The notes beneath the pieces are model-generated. The model saw only the letters and a list, made by a program, of their open reading frames with translations, searched no databases and was not told where the DNA came from. This document shows, one piece after another, positions 1-5,813 of a stretch of DNA of 7,129 nt; positions within the stretch are counted from its first letter, which is position 1; each line of letters begins with the position of its first letter. Location: assembly GCA_015065395.1 (NCBI GenBank), contig SVQJ01000090.1, positions 1 through 7,129 of the forward strand, in the 5' to 3' direction. Origin of the DNA: Oscillospiraceae bacterium (GTDB taxonomy: Bacteria > Bacillota > Clostridia > Oscillospirales > CAG-272). Position numbers and translations under genes: made by a program.

Positions 1-493
1 TATAGCTACCCTTTCTCTTGGACTTAAGGATCTCAAGAGCTTCGGGCTCATAACCGGGTGCGATGATACCGTCGGAAACCTCGCGCTGGATAAGCTTTGC
101 TGTGGTAACGTCACAAACGTCGGAAAGTGCAACCCAGTCGCCGAAGGAGCACATTCTGTCAGCTCCGCGTGCTCTTGCATAGGCGCAAGCGAGGGGGGAT
201 TCGTCAAGGCCCTCGATATCGTCAACAAAGCAAGCCTTCTTAAGCTTTTCGGGAAGGATGGTACCCACCGCAGCGCAGGTAGGGCTCACGTGCTTGAAGG
301 AGGTAACAGCGGGAAGGCCGGTAGCCTCTTTAAGCTCCTTGACAAGCTGCCAGGAGTTGAATGCATCAAGAAAGTTGATATAACCGGGGCGTCCGCAGAG
401 GATCTCGATGGGAAGGTCGCTTCCGTCAGCCATAAAGATCTTGGAAGGCTTCTGATTAGGGTTACAACCGTATTTAAGTTCAAATTCTTTCAT
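1..493 (-). CDS. purH: AICAR formyltransferase, stand-alone (PurH transformylase domain only), 3' end cut off
   Basis: Transfers the formyl group of 10-formyl-THF to AICAR (ZMP) to give FAICAR, the penultimate step of IMP synthesis in the cytoplasm. The first 164 residues are present and the gene runs off the window. The protein starts directly at the transformylase domain (LKYGCNPNQ, residues 6-14) and has no N-terminal IMP cyclohydrolase domain, unlike bifunctional PurH. SFKHVSPT (65-72) carries the Lys-His pair (K67, H68) corresponding to the catalytic K266/H267 of vertebrate ATIC. ARGADRM (108-114) and REVSDGIIAPGYE (137-149) also look like the animal ATIC transformylase domain as I remember it, rather than the KHANPCG type of E. 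coli PurH. The ATG at 493 has AAGGAG 7 nt upstream (501-506). The gene follows the IMP cyclohydrolase gene by 15 bp and was probably co-transcribed with it. This form is sometimes called purV. The enzyme call is firm; the symbol is a choice. Confidence 0.95.
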   Translation of the reverse strand, partial: MKEFELKYGCNPNQKPSKIFMADGSDLPIEILCGRPGYINFLDAFNSWQLVKELKEATGLPAVTSFKHVSPTCAAVGTILPEKLKKACFVDDIEGLDESPLACAYARARGADRMCSFGDWVALSDVCDVTTAKLIQREVSDGIIAPGYEPEALEILKSKRKGSY

Positions 494-508
494 TTTCCTG
501 CTCCTTAA

Positions 509-1222
509 TTACTCATGCTTATTTATAATGATCTGCTCTGTATCGCGACTTTCAAGATCAGTGTATCTTACGAAGAGGGAGATCTTGTTATCCTCGTTAA
601 GGTTTGCCCAAAGCTCGTCTGCAAATTCATCAATGGTATCGGGAATGATAACTCTTTCGGGCTCGCCCTGGAATGTGGGGATCACGGGATTTCCGTCGCA
701 AACATAGGTATGGAGGAAGTGACCGAGGCCTGCTGTTGCGGGATATTCATAGAAGAATCTTGCTGTTGCGCTTCCTTCGGGATCTGCAGCCTTCAGAATA
801 GACATCTTATAGCTTCCGTCCTTTGCTACGAGGCCGGAGATTCTGGGAGTCCAGTTGGGGCGGTCATCCTCGAACTGACGGGTGCGCAGTGCGCTTTCCC
901 AGCTTTCGCCCTTTGCAAGGTATTCCCATATTGTGTCTGTCTGGTCGCCGTTGGTAACTATGAGTCCCTCGCCGATCTCGCGAACGGGATGGTAGATGAT
1001 GAGATGGGGGTCGACCATAAGGCTGGGATCATAAGCCTCTGTACGGATGCCGTCGGGCTCTTCGCGGAAAACGCGATTGCGGCTGTTTACGCTTCTTCCC
1101 ATAATGAAGTAAGCGCAGACTGCCTTTTTACCGTCAGCGGTAGTACCGAGAACGATTCCGCGTCCGGGATATGTGTTCGTGCTGAGAAGCTCAGCCATAG
1201 ACTTTGTTTCGTATACGTTCAT
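509..1222 (-). CDS. purO: IMP cyclohydrolase, PurO-like
   Basis: Probable IMP cyclohydrolase, closing FAICAR to IMP, the last step of the pathway. The 237-residue protein looks like the PurO/IMP cyclohydrolase-like family (an NTN-hydrolase-type fold, first described in archaea, where proteins are about 200 residues), not the PurH N-terminal domain. Visible family-like stretches are YPGRGIVLG (18-26), FIMGRSVNSRNRV (39-51), DPSLMVDPHLIIYHPVR (65-81) and VTNGDQTDTI (89-98). No signal peptide or membrane segment is seen. The ATG at 1222 has AAGGAG with a 6-nt spacer and lies 14 bp after the purN stop. Context strongly supports the call: the next gene makes FAICAR but lacks a cyclohydrolase domain, so a separate cyclohydrolase is expected here. 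The assignment rests on motif recall plus position; individual catalytic residues were not assigned. Confidence 0.88.
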   Translation of the reverse strand: MNVYETKSMAELLSTNTYPGRGIVLGTTADGKKAVCAYFIMGRSVNSRNRVFREEPDGIRTEAYDPSLMVDPHLIIYHPVREIGEGLIVTNGDQTDTIWEYLAKGESWESALRTRQFEDDRPNWTPRISGLVAKDGSYKMSILKAADPEGSATARFFYEYPATAGLGHFLHTYVCDGNPVIPTFQGEPERVIIPDTIDEFADELWANLNEDNKISLFVRYTDLESRDTEQIIINKHE

Positions 1223-1236
1223 TTTGAACTCCTTGA

Positions 1237-1842
1237 TTAATTCTCAATTTTAGATCTGCAAACCTTTTCAACGGATAGGGGCAGTATTTTCCATTCTGCC
1301 TCTTCCATAACTCTTTTTTGGAGTATTTCCGGGGTATCACCGTCCTTGATCTCCACGGCCTTCTGCATTATGATCCTGCCGCCGTCGGGTATCTCGTTAA
1401 CGAAATGAACCGTAGCGCCGGTGACCTTAACGCCGTAGCTGAGAGCAGCCTCGTGGACCTTGAGCCCGTAGAAGCCCTTGCCGCAGAAGGAGGGGATGAG
1501 GGAGGGATGAACATTTATTATTCTTTCGGGATATGCGCCTGTAAAATTCTCGGTAAGGATGGACATAAAGCCTGCAAGGACGATAATATCTATTTCCTTT
1601 TCACAAAGGAGTGCTTTTATTGCCTCTTCGAAGGCAGTTGCATCCGGGTGATCTTTTTTCAGCACCAAAGCGGTTTCGATATTTGCGCGTTTAGCTCTTT
1701 CCAGTGCGTAAGCGCCCTCCTTATTGGAAATGACCAGGGCGATCTCGCCGCTTTCTATGATTCCGCTGTTCTGTGCATCAATAAGAGCCTGGAGATTTGT
1801 GCCGCCGCCCGAAACGAGAACTGCAATACGTGCCTTTTTCAT
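1237..1842 (-). CDS. purN: Phosphoribosylglycinamide (GAR) formyltransferase PurN
   Basis: Folate-dependent GAR transformylase: GAR plus 10-formyl-THF gives FGAR, the third step of purine synthesis. It has 201 residues, the usual PurN size. The N-terminal phosphate-binding loop is VLVSGGGTNLQAL (8-20), followed by LAGFMSIL (89-96). The catalytic set is complete: INVHPSLIP gives N110 and H112 (E. coli N106, H108), and VHFVNEIPDGG gives H146 and D153 (E. coli H137, D144). The start ATG (1842-1840) overlaps the stop of the upstream transporter gene as ATGA, implying translational coupling. The ribosome binding site, GGAGGGA, lies inside the 3' end of that gene (about 1850-1856). It is one of two 10-formyl-THF-consuming enzymes in this operon. 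Confidence 0.97.
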   Translation of the reverse strand: MKKARIAVLVSGGGTNLQALIDAQNSGIIESGEIALVISNKEGAYALERAKRANIETALVLKKDHPDATAFEEAIKALLCEKEIDIIVLAGFMSILTENFTGAYPERIINVHPSLIPSFCGKGFYGLKVHEAALSYGVKVTGATVHFVNEIPDGGRIIMQKAVEIKDGDTPEILQKRVMEEAEWKILPLSVEKVCRSKIEN

Positions 1843-2456
1843 TTGGCTGTTCCTCCCTCTTTGCAGAGAAGCATCATAAAGGGGATAAATACGCCGCCAA
1901 CGGCGTTTCCGAGAACTATATAAGTGAGGTAGAATATTGCATCTGATCCACCGTTGCCTGCAACGGTGAAATAGAACATATCTGCGATAGAGTGTTCAAA
2001 GCCGGAGAGAATGAAAACGGGGATACAGAAGAGGATACCGGCGATGGTCTTCTTTTCTCTGAAGATCCAGACGGCGGTATACATGAGTATTCCGCAGAAG
2101 AATGCGCGGATAAGCGCATCGGGAAGAGTTTGCGCAAGCTTTGCTTCGCAGATGGCGGAGCATTTTTCCACCACATTATTAACTCCCTTGGAAATCAGAA
2201 AGCCGCAACCGCAAGCGCCGACGGCATTTCCGATAAGAGCCATAAGAAGATTGAGCCAATCTGAGTTTTTATGGGATTCAACCATAAATCCCACTTTACC
2301 GGTAAACAGATTCAGTCCCATCCAGCAAACTGTGAGGAGGGCAACGGAGAAGAAGAATGCTCCGATAGCCTTATCGTCACAGGAGAGGAAGACTGCTCCG
2401 CCGATTCCTACGGCGCCTCCGGCAAGGATCGCCTTGATGAAGGAGGCTCTCAGCAA
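1839..2456 (-). CDS. Formate/nitrite transporter (FNT) family protein in the purine operon
   Basis: Inner-membrane channel/transporter of the FocA/NirC family, probably for formate. It has 205 residues, short for the family (about 260-285), but all six expected membrane segments are visible: about 8-25, 31-57, 69-88, 113-131, 137-162 and 176-197. The short length comes from clipped termini and loops. Family signatures are LFTG (50-53; T52 would match FocA T91), GNAVG (76-80), SGFEHSIADMF (151-161; H155 matches the pore histidine FocA H209) and GNAVGG (183-188). One deviation is D159 where FocA has Asn in EHSIAN. The start is TTG at 2456; an in-frame TGA at 2471-2469 rules out a longer protein, and no ATG lies nearby. 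It overlaps the purM stop by 7 nt and purN by 4 nt. Sitting just before a 10-formyl-THF enzyme suggests formate supply for formyl-folate. The substrate is inferred; nitrite or hydrosulfide cannot be excluded. Confidence 0.88.
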   Translation of the reverse strand: MLRASFIKAILAGGAVGIGGAVFLSCDDKAIGAFFFSVALLTVCWMGLNLFTGKVGFMVESHKNSDWLNLLMALIGNAVGACGCGFLISKGVNNVVEKCSAICEAKLAQTLPDALIRAFFCGILMYTAVWIFREKKTIAGILFCIPVFILSGFEHSIADMFYFTVAGNGGSDAIFYLTYIVLGNAVGGVFIPFMMLLCKEGGTAK

Positions 2457-3493
2457 AGCACTACTCCCTCATCGCTCTTGATGATCTCGCCGATGATGTA
2501 AGCGTCTTCGCCGTTAGCCTTGAGTATCTCAAGGGCGCGGTCTGCATCCTCTTTAGCAACAGTGATGCTCATGCCAACGCCCATATTGAAGGTGTTGAAC
2601 ATATCTCTTTCGCAGATTCCGCCGCGCTCGCTGAGAAGCTTGAAGATGGGAAGAACGCGGACATCGTCCTTCCTGATCTTTGCTCCCAGGCCCTTGGGGA
2701 TGCTTCTGGGGATATTTTCGTAGAAGCCGCCGCCTGTGATATGGGAGATGCCCTTGATCTGTATCTCCTCGAGAAGAGCGAGAACGGGCTTAACATAGAT
2801 CTTTGTGGGAGTAAGGAGGGTCTCGCCGATGGACTTACCGCCAAGCTCTTCAACGGGACTCATAATGTCGGCGTTTTCAACGTCAAACACTTTTCTTACA
2901 AGGGAGAAGCCGTTGGAGTGGACGCCGCTTGAGGGAAGAGCGATAACGATATCGCCTTCGCGCATGGTCTTATTATCGATTATCTTGGACTTATCCACAA
3001 CGCCTGTGCAGTAGCCTGCAAGGTCATATTCGTCTATGGGATAGAAGCCGGGCATTTCTGCGGTCTCGCCGCCGATAAGAGCCGCACCGGACTGAACGCA
3101 GCCCTCGGCAACGCCCTTAACGATATCGGCGATCTTTTCGGGAACGTTCTTTCCGCAAGCTATGTAGTCGAGGAAGAAGAGAGGCTTTGCGCCCGTGCAG
3201 ATAACGTCGTTTACGCACATTGCAACGCAGTCGATACCGACCGTGTCGTGCTTATCGAGAAGAAATGCGATCTTCAGCTTTGTTCCCACACCGTCTGTTC
3301 CGCTTACGAGAACGGGCTTTGTGATGCCCTCGAGGTCAAGCTCAAAAAGGCCGCCGAAGCCGCCCACGTCGGAGCATACTCCCTTTGTCATGGTGCGGGC
3401 AACGTGCTGCTTCATAAGTTCAACTGCCTTGTATCCGGCTGTAATATCAACGCCGGCTGCTGCGTAGCTGTCTGATTTAGATCCTGCGTGCAT
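2450..3493 (-). CDS. purM: Phosphoribosylformylglycinamidine cyclo-ligase (AIR synthetase) PurM
   Basis: ATP-dependent closure of FGAM to AIR, step five of purine synthesis, in the cytoplasm. It has 347 residues, the normal PurM length. Motifs in order are SYAAAGVD (9-16), DVGGFGGLFEL (42-52), the ATP/substrate loop SGTDGVGTK (64-72), VNDVICTGAKPLFFLDY (94-110), GGETAEMPGFY (141-151), LPSSGVHSNGFSL (186-198), HITGGGFYENIPR (251-263) and FNMGVGM (302-308). All look intact. The ATG at 3493 has an AAGGGGA ribosome binding site about 7-8 nt upstream and follows the purF-like gene by 33 bp. The N-terminus MHAGSKSDSY is a few residues longer than usual but the ribosome binding site supports it. The stop overlaps the transporter start. 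Confidence 0.98.
   Translation of the reverse strand: MHAGSKSDSYAAAGVDITAGYKAVELMKQHVARTMTKGVCSDVGGFGGLFELDLEGITKPVLVSGTDGVGTKLKIAFLLDKHDTVGIDCVAMCVNDVICTGAKPLFFLDYIACGKNVPEKIADIVKGVAEGCVQSGAALIGGETAEMPGFYPIDEYDLAGYCTGVVDKSKIIDNKTMREGDIVIALPSSGVHSNGFSLVRKVFDVENADIMSPVEELGGKSIGETLLTPTKIYVKPVLALLEEIQIKGISHITGGGFYENIPRSIPKGLGAKIRKDDVRVLPIFKLLSERGGICERDMFNTFNMGVGMSITVAKEDADRALEILKANGEDAYIIGEIIKSDEGVVLC
2464..2470 (-). promoter_or_regulatory. Ribosome binding site supporting the TTG start of the transporter gene
   Basis: A purine-rich GAGGGAG inside the last codons of purM lies 7 nt upstream of the TTG at 2456. It is the only Shine-Dalgarno-like element placed to serve the transporter, and the reading frame is closed by a TGA (2471-2469) immediately upstream. 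Together these fix the start at a non-ATG codon overlapping the purM stop. Confidence 0.6.
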
Positions 3494-3526
3494 AGTTTAG
3501 ATCCCCTTTATTTGTAATTGTATTTT

Positions 3527-4951
3527 TTATTCTTTTCCGTTCCAGCAGTAGGTGCAAAGCTTACAGGGCTCGATGCCGATAGCTTTTATGACGCCTTCAA
3601 GTGACTGAAATTCGAGAGATGCGAAATTCAATTTTTCGCAAATCGTCCGGCGCAGGCTCTTGCCTCGCTCGGTGGAAGCATCGCTGTATTCTTCAAGATA
3701 TTTGAAGCCATCTTCGCCTTCAAGCTCCAAAATGGTGCTTCGCGTGATAAGCTCAAGATCGCTCGTTGCTCTTGAAAAGTTAAGGTATTTACATCCGTAC
3801 ATGATAGGAGGGCAAGCGGAGCGCATGTGAACCTCCTTTGCGCCGTTTGAGTAGAGAAAGTCTACCGTTTCTCTCAGCTGTGTGCCGCGGACGATGGAGT
3901 CATCCACAAACAGAAGCTTTTTATCCTTGATGAGATCGTGAACGGGCATCTGCTTCATTTTTGCAACCTTGTTGCGCTCTGTCTGTTTTGCCGGGGTGAA
4001 GCTTCTGGACCATGTGGGAGTGTATTTAATGAACGGGCGTGCAAAAGGCACGTGGCTGTTGTTCGCGTAGCCTATCGCGTGGGGAGTGCCCGAATCGGGA
4101 ACGCCTGCAACATAGTCTATATCCTTGGCATTTCCCACTTGCTTGTCATGCTCTGCCATGATCTCACCATTGCGGTATCTCATGAATTCTACGTTCACAC
4201 CTTCGTAGCAGGCTGTGGAATAGCCGTAATAGGACCAGAGGAAGGAGCATATTCTCATCTCTTCCCCTGCAGGAGAGAGACAGATAATCCCCTCGGGGCT
4301 TATCTCGACGATCTCTCCGGGGCCAAGCTCCTTTTCGTCCTCATAGCCCAGCTTCTGATAGGCGAAGGATTCAAAGGAAACGCAGTAGCCGTCGCTGTCT
4401 CTGCCCACAAGGAGAGGAAGTCTGCCCAGTCGGTCTCTGGCGGCAATGATATTTCCGCCCTCTTTGAGTATGATTATGGTGATAGAGCCGTCGATAACGC
4501 TTTGCACGAAGCGGATACCCTTTTCAAAGCTGTCAAACTGATTTATGATAGCAGCAACAAGCTCCACCATATTGATCTTGCCGCTGGTCATTGCACTCAG
4601 GTGGCCGCCGCCCTCGGAGAGATATTTTTCTATAAGCTCTTCGGAGTTATTGATGGCTCCCGTAGCGCTGATGGCGTATGCACCCAGACGCGAACGGAAA
4701 AGCAAGGGCTGGGGATCGGAATCGCTTATACACCCAATAGCCGAATTGCCGTGCATTTCATCAAAGATCTTTTCGAATTTTGTTCTGAAGGGTGAGTTCT
4801 GGATATTGTGAATATCCCTCTGGAGTCCCACATCTTCGGCATAAGCCGCCATACCTCCGCGGCGAGTTCCCAAGTGGGAATGGTAATCAGTGCCGTAAAA
4901 AACATCGGCAATAATATCGCGTGAGCTTACTGCTCCGAAATAACCGCCCAT
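3527..4951 (-). CDS. purF: PurF-like amidophosphoribosyltransferase lacking the glutaminase cysteine
   Basis: Homologue of glutamine PRPP amidotransferase, which makes phosphoribosylamine in the first committed step. It has 474 residues. The phosphoribosyltransferase half is intact: GVPDSGTPHAIGYA (283-296), SRSFTPAKQTERNKVAKMK (315-333) and the PRPP loop LLFVDDSIVRGTQ (346-358). Cysteines C235, C387, C466 and C469 (CTYC) sit where the 4Fe-4S ligands of B. subtilis PurF are expected. The N-terminal glutaminase domain is degenerate. The protein starts MGGYFGAV where active enzymes have a processed Cys (CGVFGI). There is no propeptide, because an in-frame TAA lies at 4966-4964 and the AAAGGAG ribosome binding site just before ATG 4951. 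The Arg, Asn and Asp of the glutamine pocket (E. coli R73, N101, D127) also appear replaced (AIGCISDSD 71-79, SATGAINN 95-102, SGKINMVE 123-130). It may use ammonia or a partner glutaminase, or do something else; its operon position favours PRA synthesis. Confidence 0.88.
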   Translation of the reverse strand: MGGYFGAVSSRDIIADVFYGTDYHSHLGTRRGGMAAYAEDVGLQRDIHNIQNSPFRTKFEKIFDEMHGNSAIGCISDSDPQPLLFRSRLGAYAISATGAINNSEELIEKYLSEGGGHLSAMTSGKINMVELVAAIINQFDSFEKGIRFVQSVIDGSITIIILKEGGNIIAARDRLGRLPLLVGRDSDGYCVSFESFAYQKLGYEDEKELGPGEIVEISPEGIICLSPAGEEMRICSFLWSYYGYSTACYEGVNVEFMRYRNGEIMAEHDKQVGNAKDIDYVAGVPDSGTPHAIGYANNSHVPFARPFIKYTPTWSRSFTPAKQTERNKVAKMKQMPVHDLIKDKKLLFVDDSIVRGTQLRETVDFLYSNGAKEVHMRSACPPIMYGCKYLNFSRATSDLELITRSTILELEGEDGFKYLEEYSDASTERGKSLRRTICEKLNFASLEFQSLEGVIKAIGIEPCKLCTYCWNGKE

Positions 4952-5005
4952 AAATCTCCTTTGTTATATCCGCGTGTGCGGTGGGGCATTGTAACTGTAT
5001 GAATA

Positions 5006-5022
5006 TTTCGCCGGCGGCGAAA
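5006..5022. repeat. Hairpin-forming inverted repeat between purE and purF
   Basis: Perfect 7-3-7 inverted repeat (TTTCGCC, loop of 3, GGCGAAA) in the 84-bp gap between the purE stop and the purF start. No U-tract follows it on the minus strand, so it is not a standard terminator. It could be an mRNA processing or stability element that sets purE against downstream expression. The remainder of the gap holds only the purF ribosome binding site. Confidence 0.5.
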
Positions 5023-5035
5023 CGCTTTTCAAAAA

Positions 5036-5524
5036 TTAAAGATTTTGAAGAACTGCGGCGTCCTTTGCAAGGACTGCTGCGGCGTCGCTCTTTCTCTTTT
5101 CATCCAGCTTTTCTGCCAAAGCGCTGTCTTCAATGGCGATCATTTCGGCAGCAAGAAGAGCTGCGTTCGCGCCGCCGTTCACGGCAACGGTTGCCACGGG
5201 AATGCCTGTAGGCATCTGAACCGTGGAGAGAAGAGCGTCCATTCCGTCAAAATTGGGGCCCTTGCAAGGGATGCCGATGACGGGGAGAGTTGTGTTCGCA
5301 GCGATAGCACCTGCAAGATGGGCTGCCATGCCTGCTGCTGCTATAATAACACCAAAACCCTCGTTGCGGGCAGAGCGTGCGAAATCCCTTGCCTCATCGG
5401 GGGTTCTGTGAGCTGAATAAATATGGACCTCGAAGGGAATACCGAGGCTTTTGAGCATATCAGTTGCTTTTCTGATGATGGGAAGATCGCTGTCGCTTCC
5501 CATAACTATTCCGACTTTTTTCAT
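5036..5524 (-). CDS. purE: N5-carboxyaminoimidazole ribonucleotide mutase PurE (class I)
   Basis: Class I PurE interconverts N5-CAIR and CAIR in purine synthesis. It has 162 residues, typical for the small octameric enzyme. Key elements are MGSDSD (8-13) for phosphate binding, SAHRTP (37-42) with the catalytic histidine H39 (E. coli H45), AAAGMAAHLAG (62-72) and GIPCKGPNFDGMDALLS (84-100). The HRTP form points to class I (mutase) rather than the CO2-using class II. Its usual partner PurK is not in the window. It is the first gene of the operon. The ATG at 5524 has a GGAG ribosome binding site 8 nt upstream, and the gene is preceded by a leader of about 225 nt carrying a riboswitch and terminator. 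Confidence 0.98.
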   Translation of the reverse strand: MKKVGIVMGSDSDLPIIRKATDMLKSLGIPFEVHIYSAHRTPDEARDFARSARNEGFGVIIAAAGMAAHLAGAIAANTTLPVIGIPCKGPNFDGMDALLSTVQMPTGIPVATVAVNGGANAALLAAEMIAIEDSALAEKLDEKRKSDAAAVLAKDAAVLQNL

Positions 5525-5583
5525 GTTTTTCTCCGTTCTTTACGGGTGGGCCGTAAATAGAAAATTTTGCAAAACGATGTTCG

Positions 5584-5626
5584 AATAAATAAGGGCGCAC
5601 TTACTCCGAGAAAGTAAAGTGCGCCC
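5584..5626 (-). terminator. Leader terminator of the pur operon (riboswitch expression platform)
   Basis: Perfect 10-bp stem (GGGCGCACTT at 5626-5617 with AAGTGCGCCC at 5602-5593), extended by 3 bp past a single bulged base, with a 7-nt loop. It is followed on the minus strand by TTATTTATT (5592-5584), an imperfect U-rich tail. The 5' arm begins with the GGGC that closes P3 of the ZTP aptamer, so terminator and ligand-bound aptamer cannot both form. This predicts termination without ligand and read-through into purE with ligand. The interrupted U-tract suggests incomplete termination. Confidence 0.83.
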
Positions 5627-5694
5627 AGACGGTCGGCTTTAATCGGCTTTTCGCTCCCTTGTGGTGATCCACAAAAACCGTCAGTTGCGAAAAA
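5623..5694 (-). promoter_or_regulatory. ZTP/ZMP riboswitch (pfl motif) controlling the purine operon
   Basis: The aptamer folds as the ZTP class is known to. P1 is UUUUCGC (5693-5687) with GCGAAAA (5654-5648), 7 bp. J1/2 is AACUGACGG (5686-5678). P2 is UUGUGG (5674-5669) with CCACAA (5664-5659), loop AUCA. A linker leads to the 3' domain GCCGACCGUCUGGGC (5637-5623), where GCC pairs with GGC as P3. GACGG in J1/2 (5682-5678) can form the class-defining pseudoknot with CCGUC in the P3 loop (5632-5628). The cores ACUGACGG and GCCGACCGUCUGGGCG closely resemble the Fusobacterium ulcerans example I remember. In this class ZTP or ZMP (AICAR monophosphate) binding prevents terminator formation and turns genes on when 10-formyl-THF is low. 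Confidence 0.93.
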
Positions 5695-5715
5695 CTTATT
5701 ATTATGATTAAATCG

Positions 5716-5745
5716 AAGCGGGCGCAATAAGTGCACAAGTCGCTT
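5716..5745 (-). promoter_or_regulatory. 5' leader segment with a short hairpin and a copy of a terminator arm
   Basis: The leader upstream of the aptamer has a weak stem, AAGCG (5745-5741) with CGCTT (5720-5716). It also contains TGCGCCC (5726-5720), the same 7 nt as in the 3' arm of the terminator (5599-5593). This could pair with the terminator 5' arm (GGGCGCA, 5626-5620) and act as an alternative antiterminator. It may equally be chance; nothing else in this part of the leader is recognised. Confidence 0.35.
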
Positions 5746-5754
5746 ACGGAATCA

Positions 5755-5783
5755 ATTATATCATAGCGCTGTATTATTGTCAA
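5755..5783 (-). promoter_or_regulatory. Sigma-A promoter of the purine operon
   Basis: Perfect consensus on the minus strand: -35 TTGACA (5783-5778), 17-bp spacer (5777-5761), -10 TATAAT (5760-5755). Transcription should start near 5748, about 54 nt before the riboswitch P1. Such a strong promoter with no PurR boxes recognised nearby suggests that control falls mainly on the leader RNA. Confidence 0.9.
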
Positions 5784-5787
5784 CAAT
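5776..5787. repeat. 12-bp inverted repeat over the pur -35 element (possible operator)
   Basis: ATTGT-CA-ACAAT, a 5-2-5 inverted repeat, covers the whole -35 hexamer of the purine promoter. A repressor bound here would block RNA polymerase. No regulator is encoded in the window and the match is short, so this is a tentative site; part of the symmetry comes from the TTGACA consensus itself. Confidence 0.3.
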
Positions 5788-5798
5788 CGAATTCAACA

Positions 5799-5813
5799 TT
5801 TTTTTCAAAAAAA
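5799..5813. repeat. T7-C-A7 tract at the centre of the divergent promoter region
   Basis: Seven T, one C, seven A form a perfect palindrome centred at 5806, almost the midpoint (5804.5) between the two divergent -35 hexamers. Such tracts can act as UP elements for RNA polymerase alpha subunits or bend DNA, and here one tract faces each promoter. The palindrome AGCGCT lies just beside it (5813-5818) and again in the pur promoter spacer (5765-5770). Confidence 0.5.

Noticed and set aside
515..1240. 241-residue plus-strand open frame opposite the IMP cyclohydrolase gene
   Set aside because: Cysteine-rich, low-complexity translation typical of the complement of a coding strand; the minus-strand frame has family motifs, a ribosome binding site and operon context.
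1318..1923. 201-residue plus-strand open frame opposite purN
   Set aside because: Antisense to purN, which has its full catalytic set; the plus-strand translation shows no family signature.
3494..3526. T-rich stretch between purF and purM as a terminator
   Set aside because: No stem precedes it on the minus strand, and purM has its own ribosome binding site within the same transcript.
3938..4795. 285-residue open frame on the plus strand
   Set aside because: It lies wholly antisense to the purF-like gene, whose motifs are unambiguous. It has no recognisable domain and its position does not fit any operon.
5576..5584. TTCGAACAT in the pur leader as a PurR box
   Set aside because: Only one arm of the paired PurBox is present, far downstream of the start site and after the terminator; the needed inverted partner at the usual spacing is absent.
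5521..5786. Short minus-strand open frames in the pur leader as a possible leader peptide
   Set aside because: They overlap the promoter, riboswitch and terminator, which explain the sequence, and no ribosome binding site is seen at their starts.
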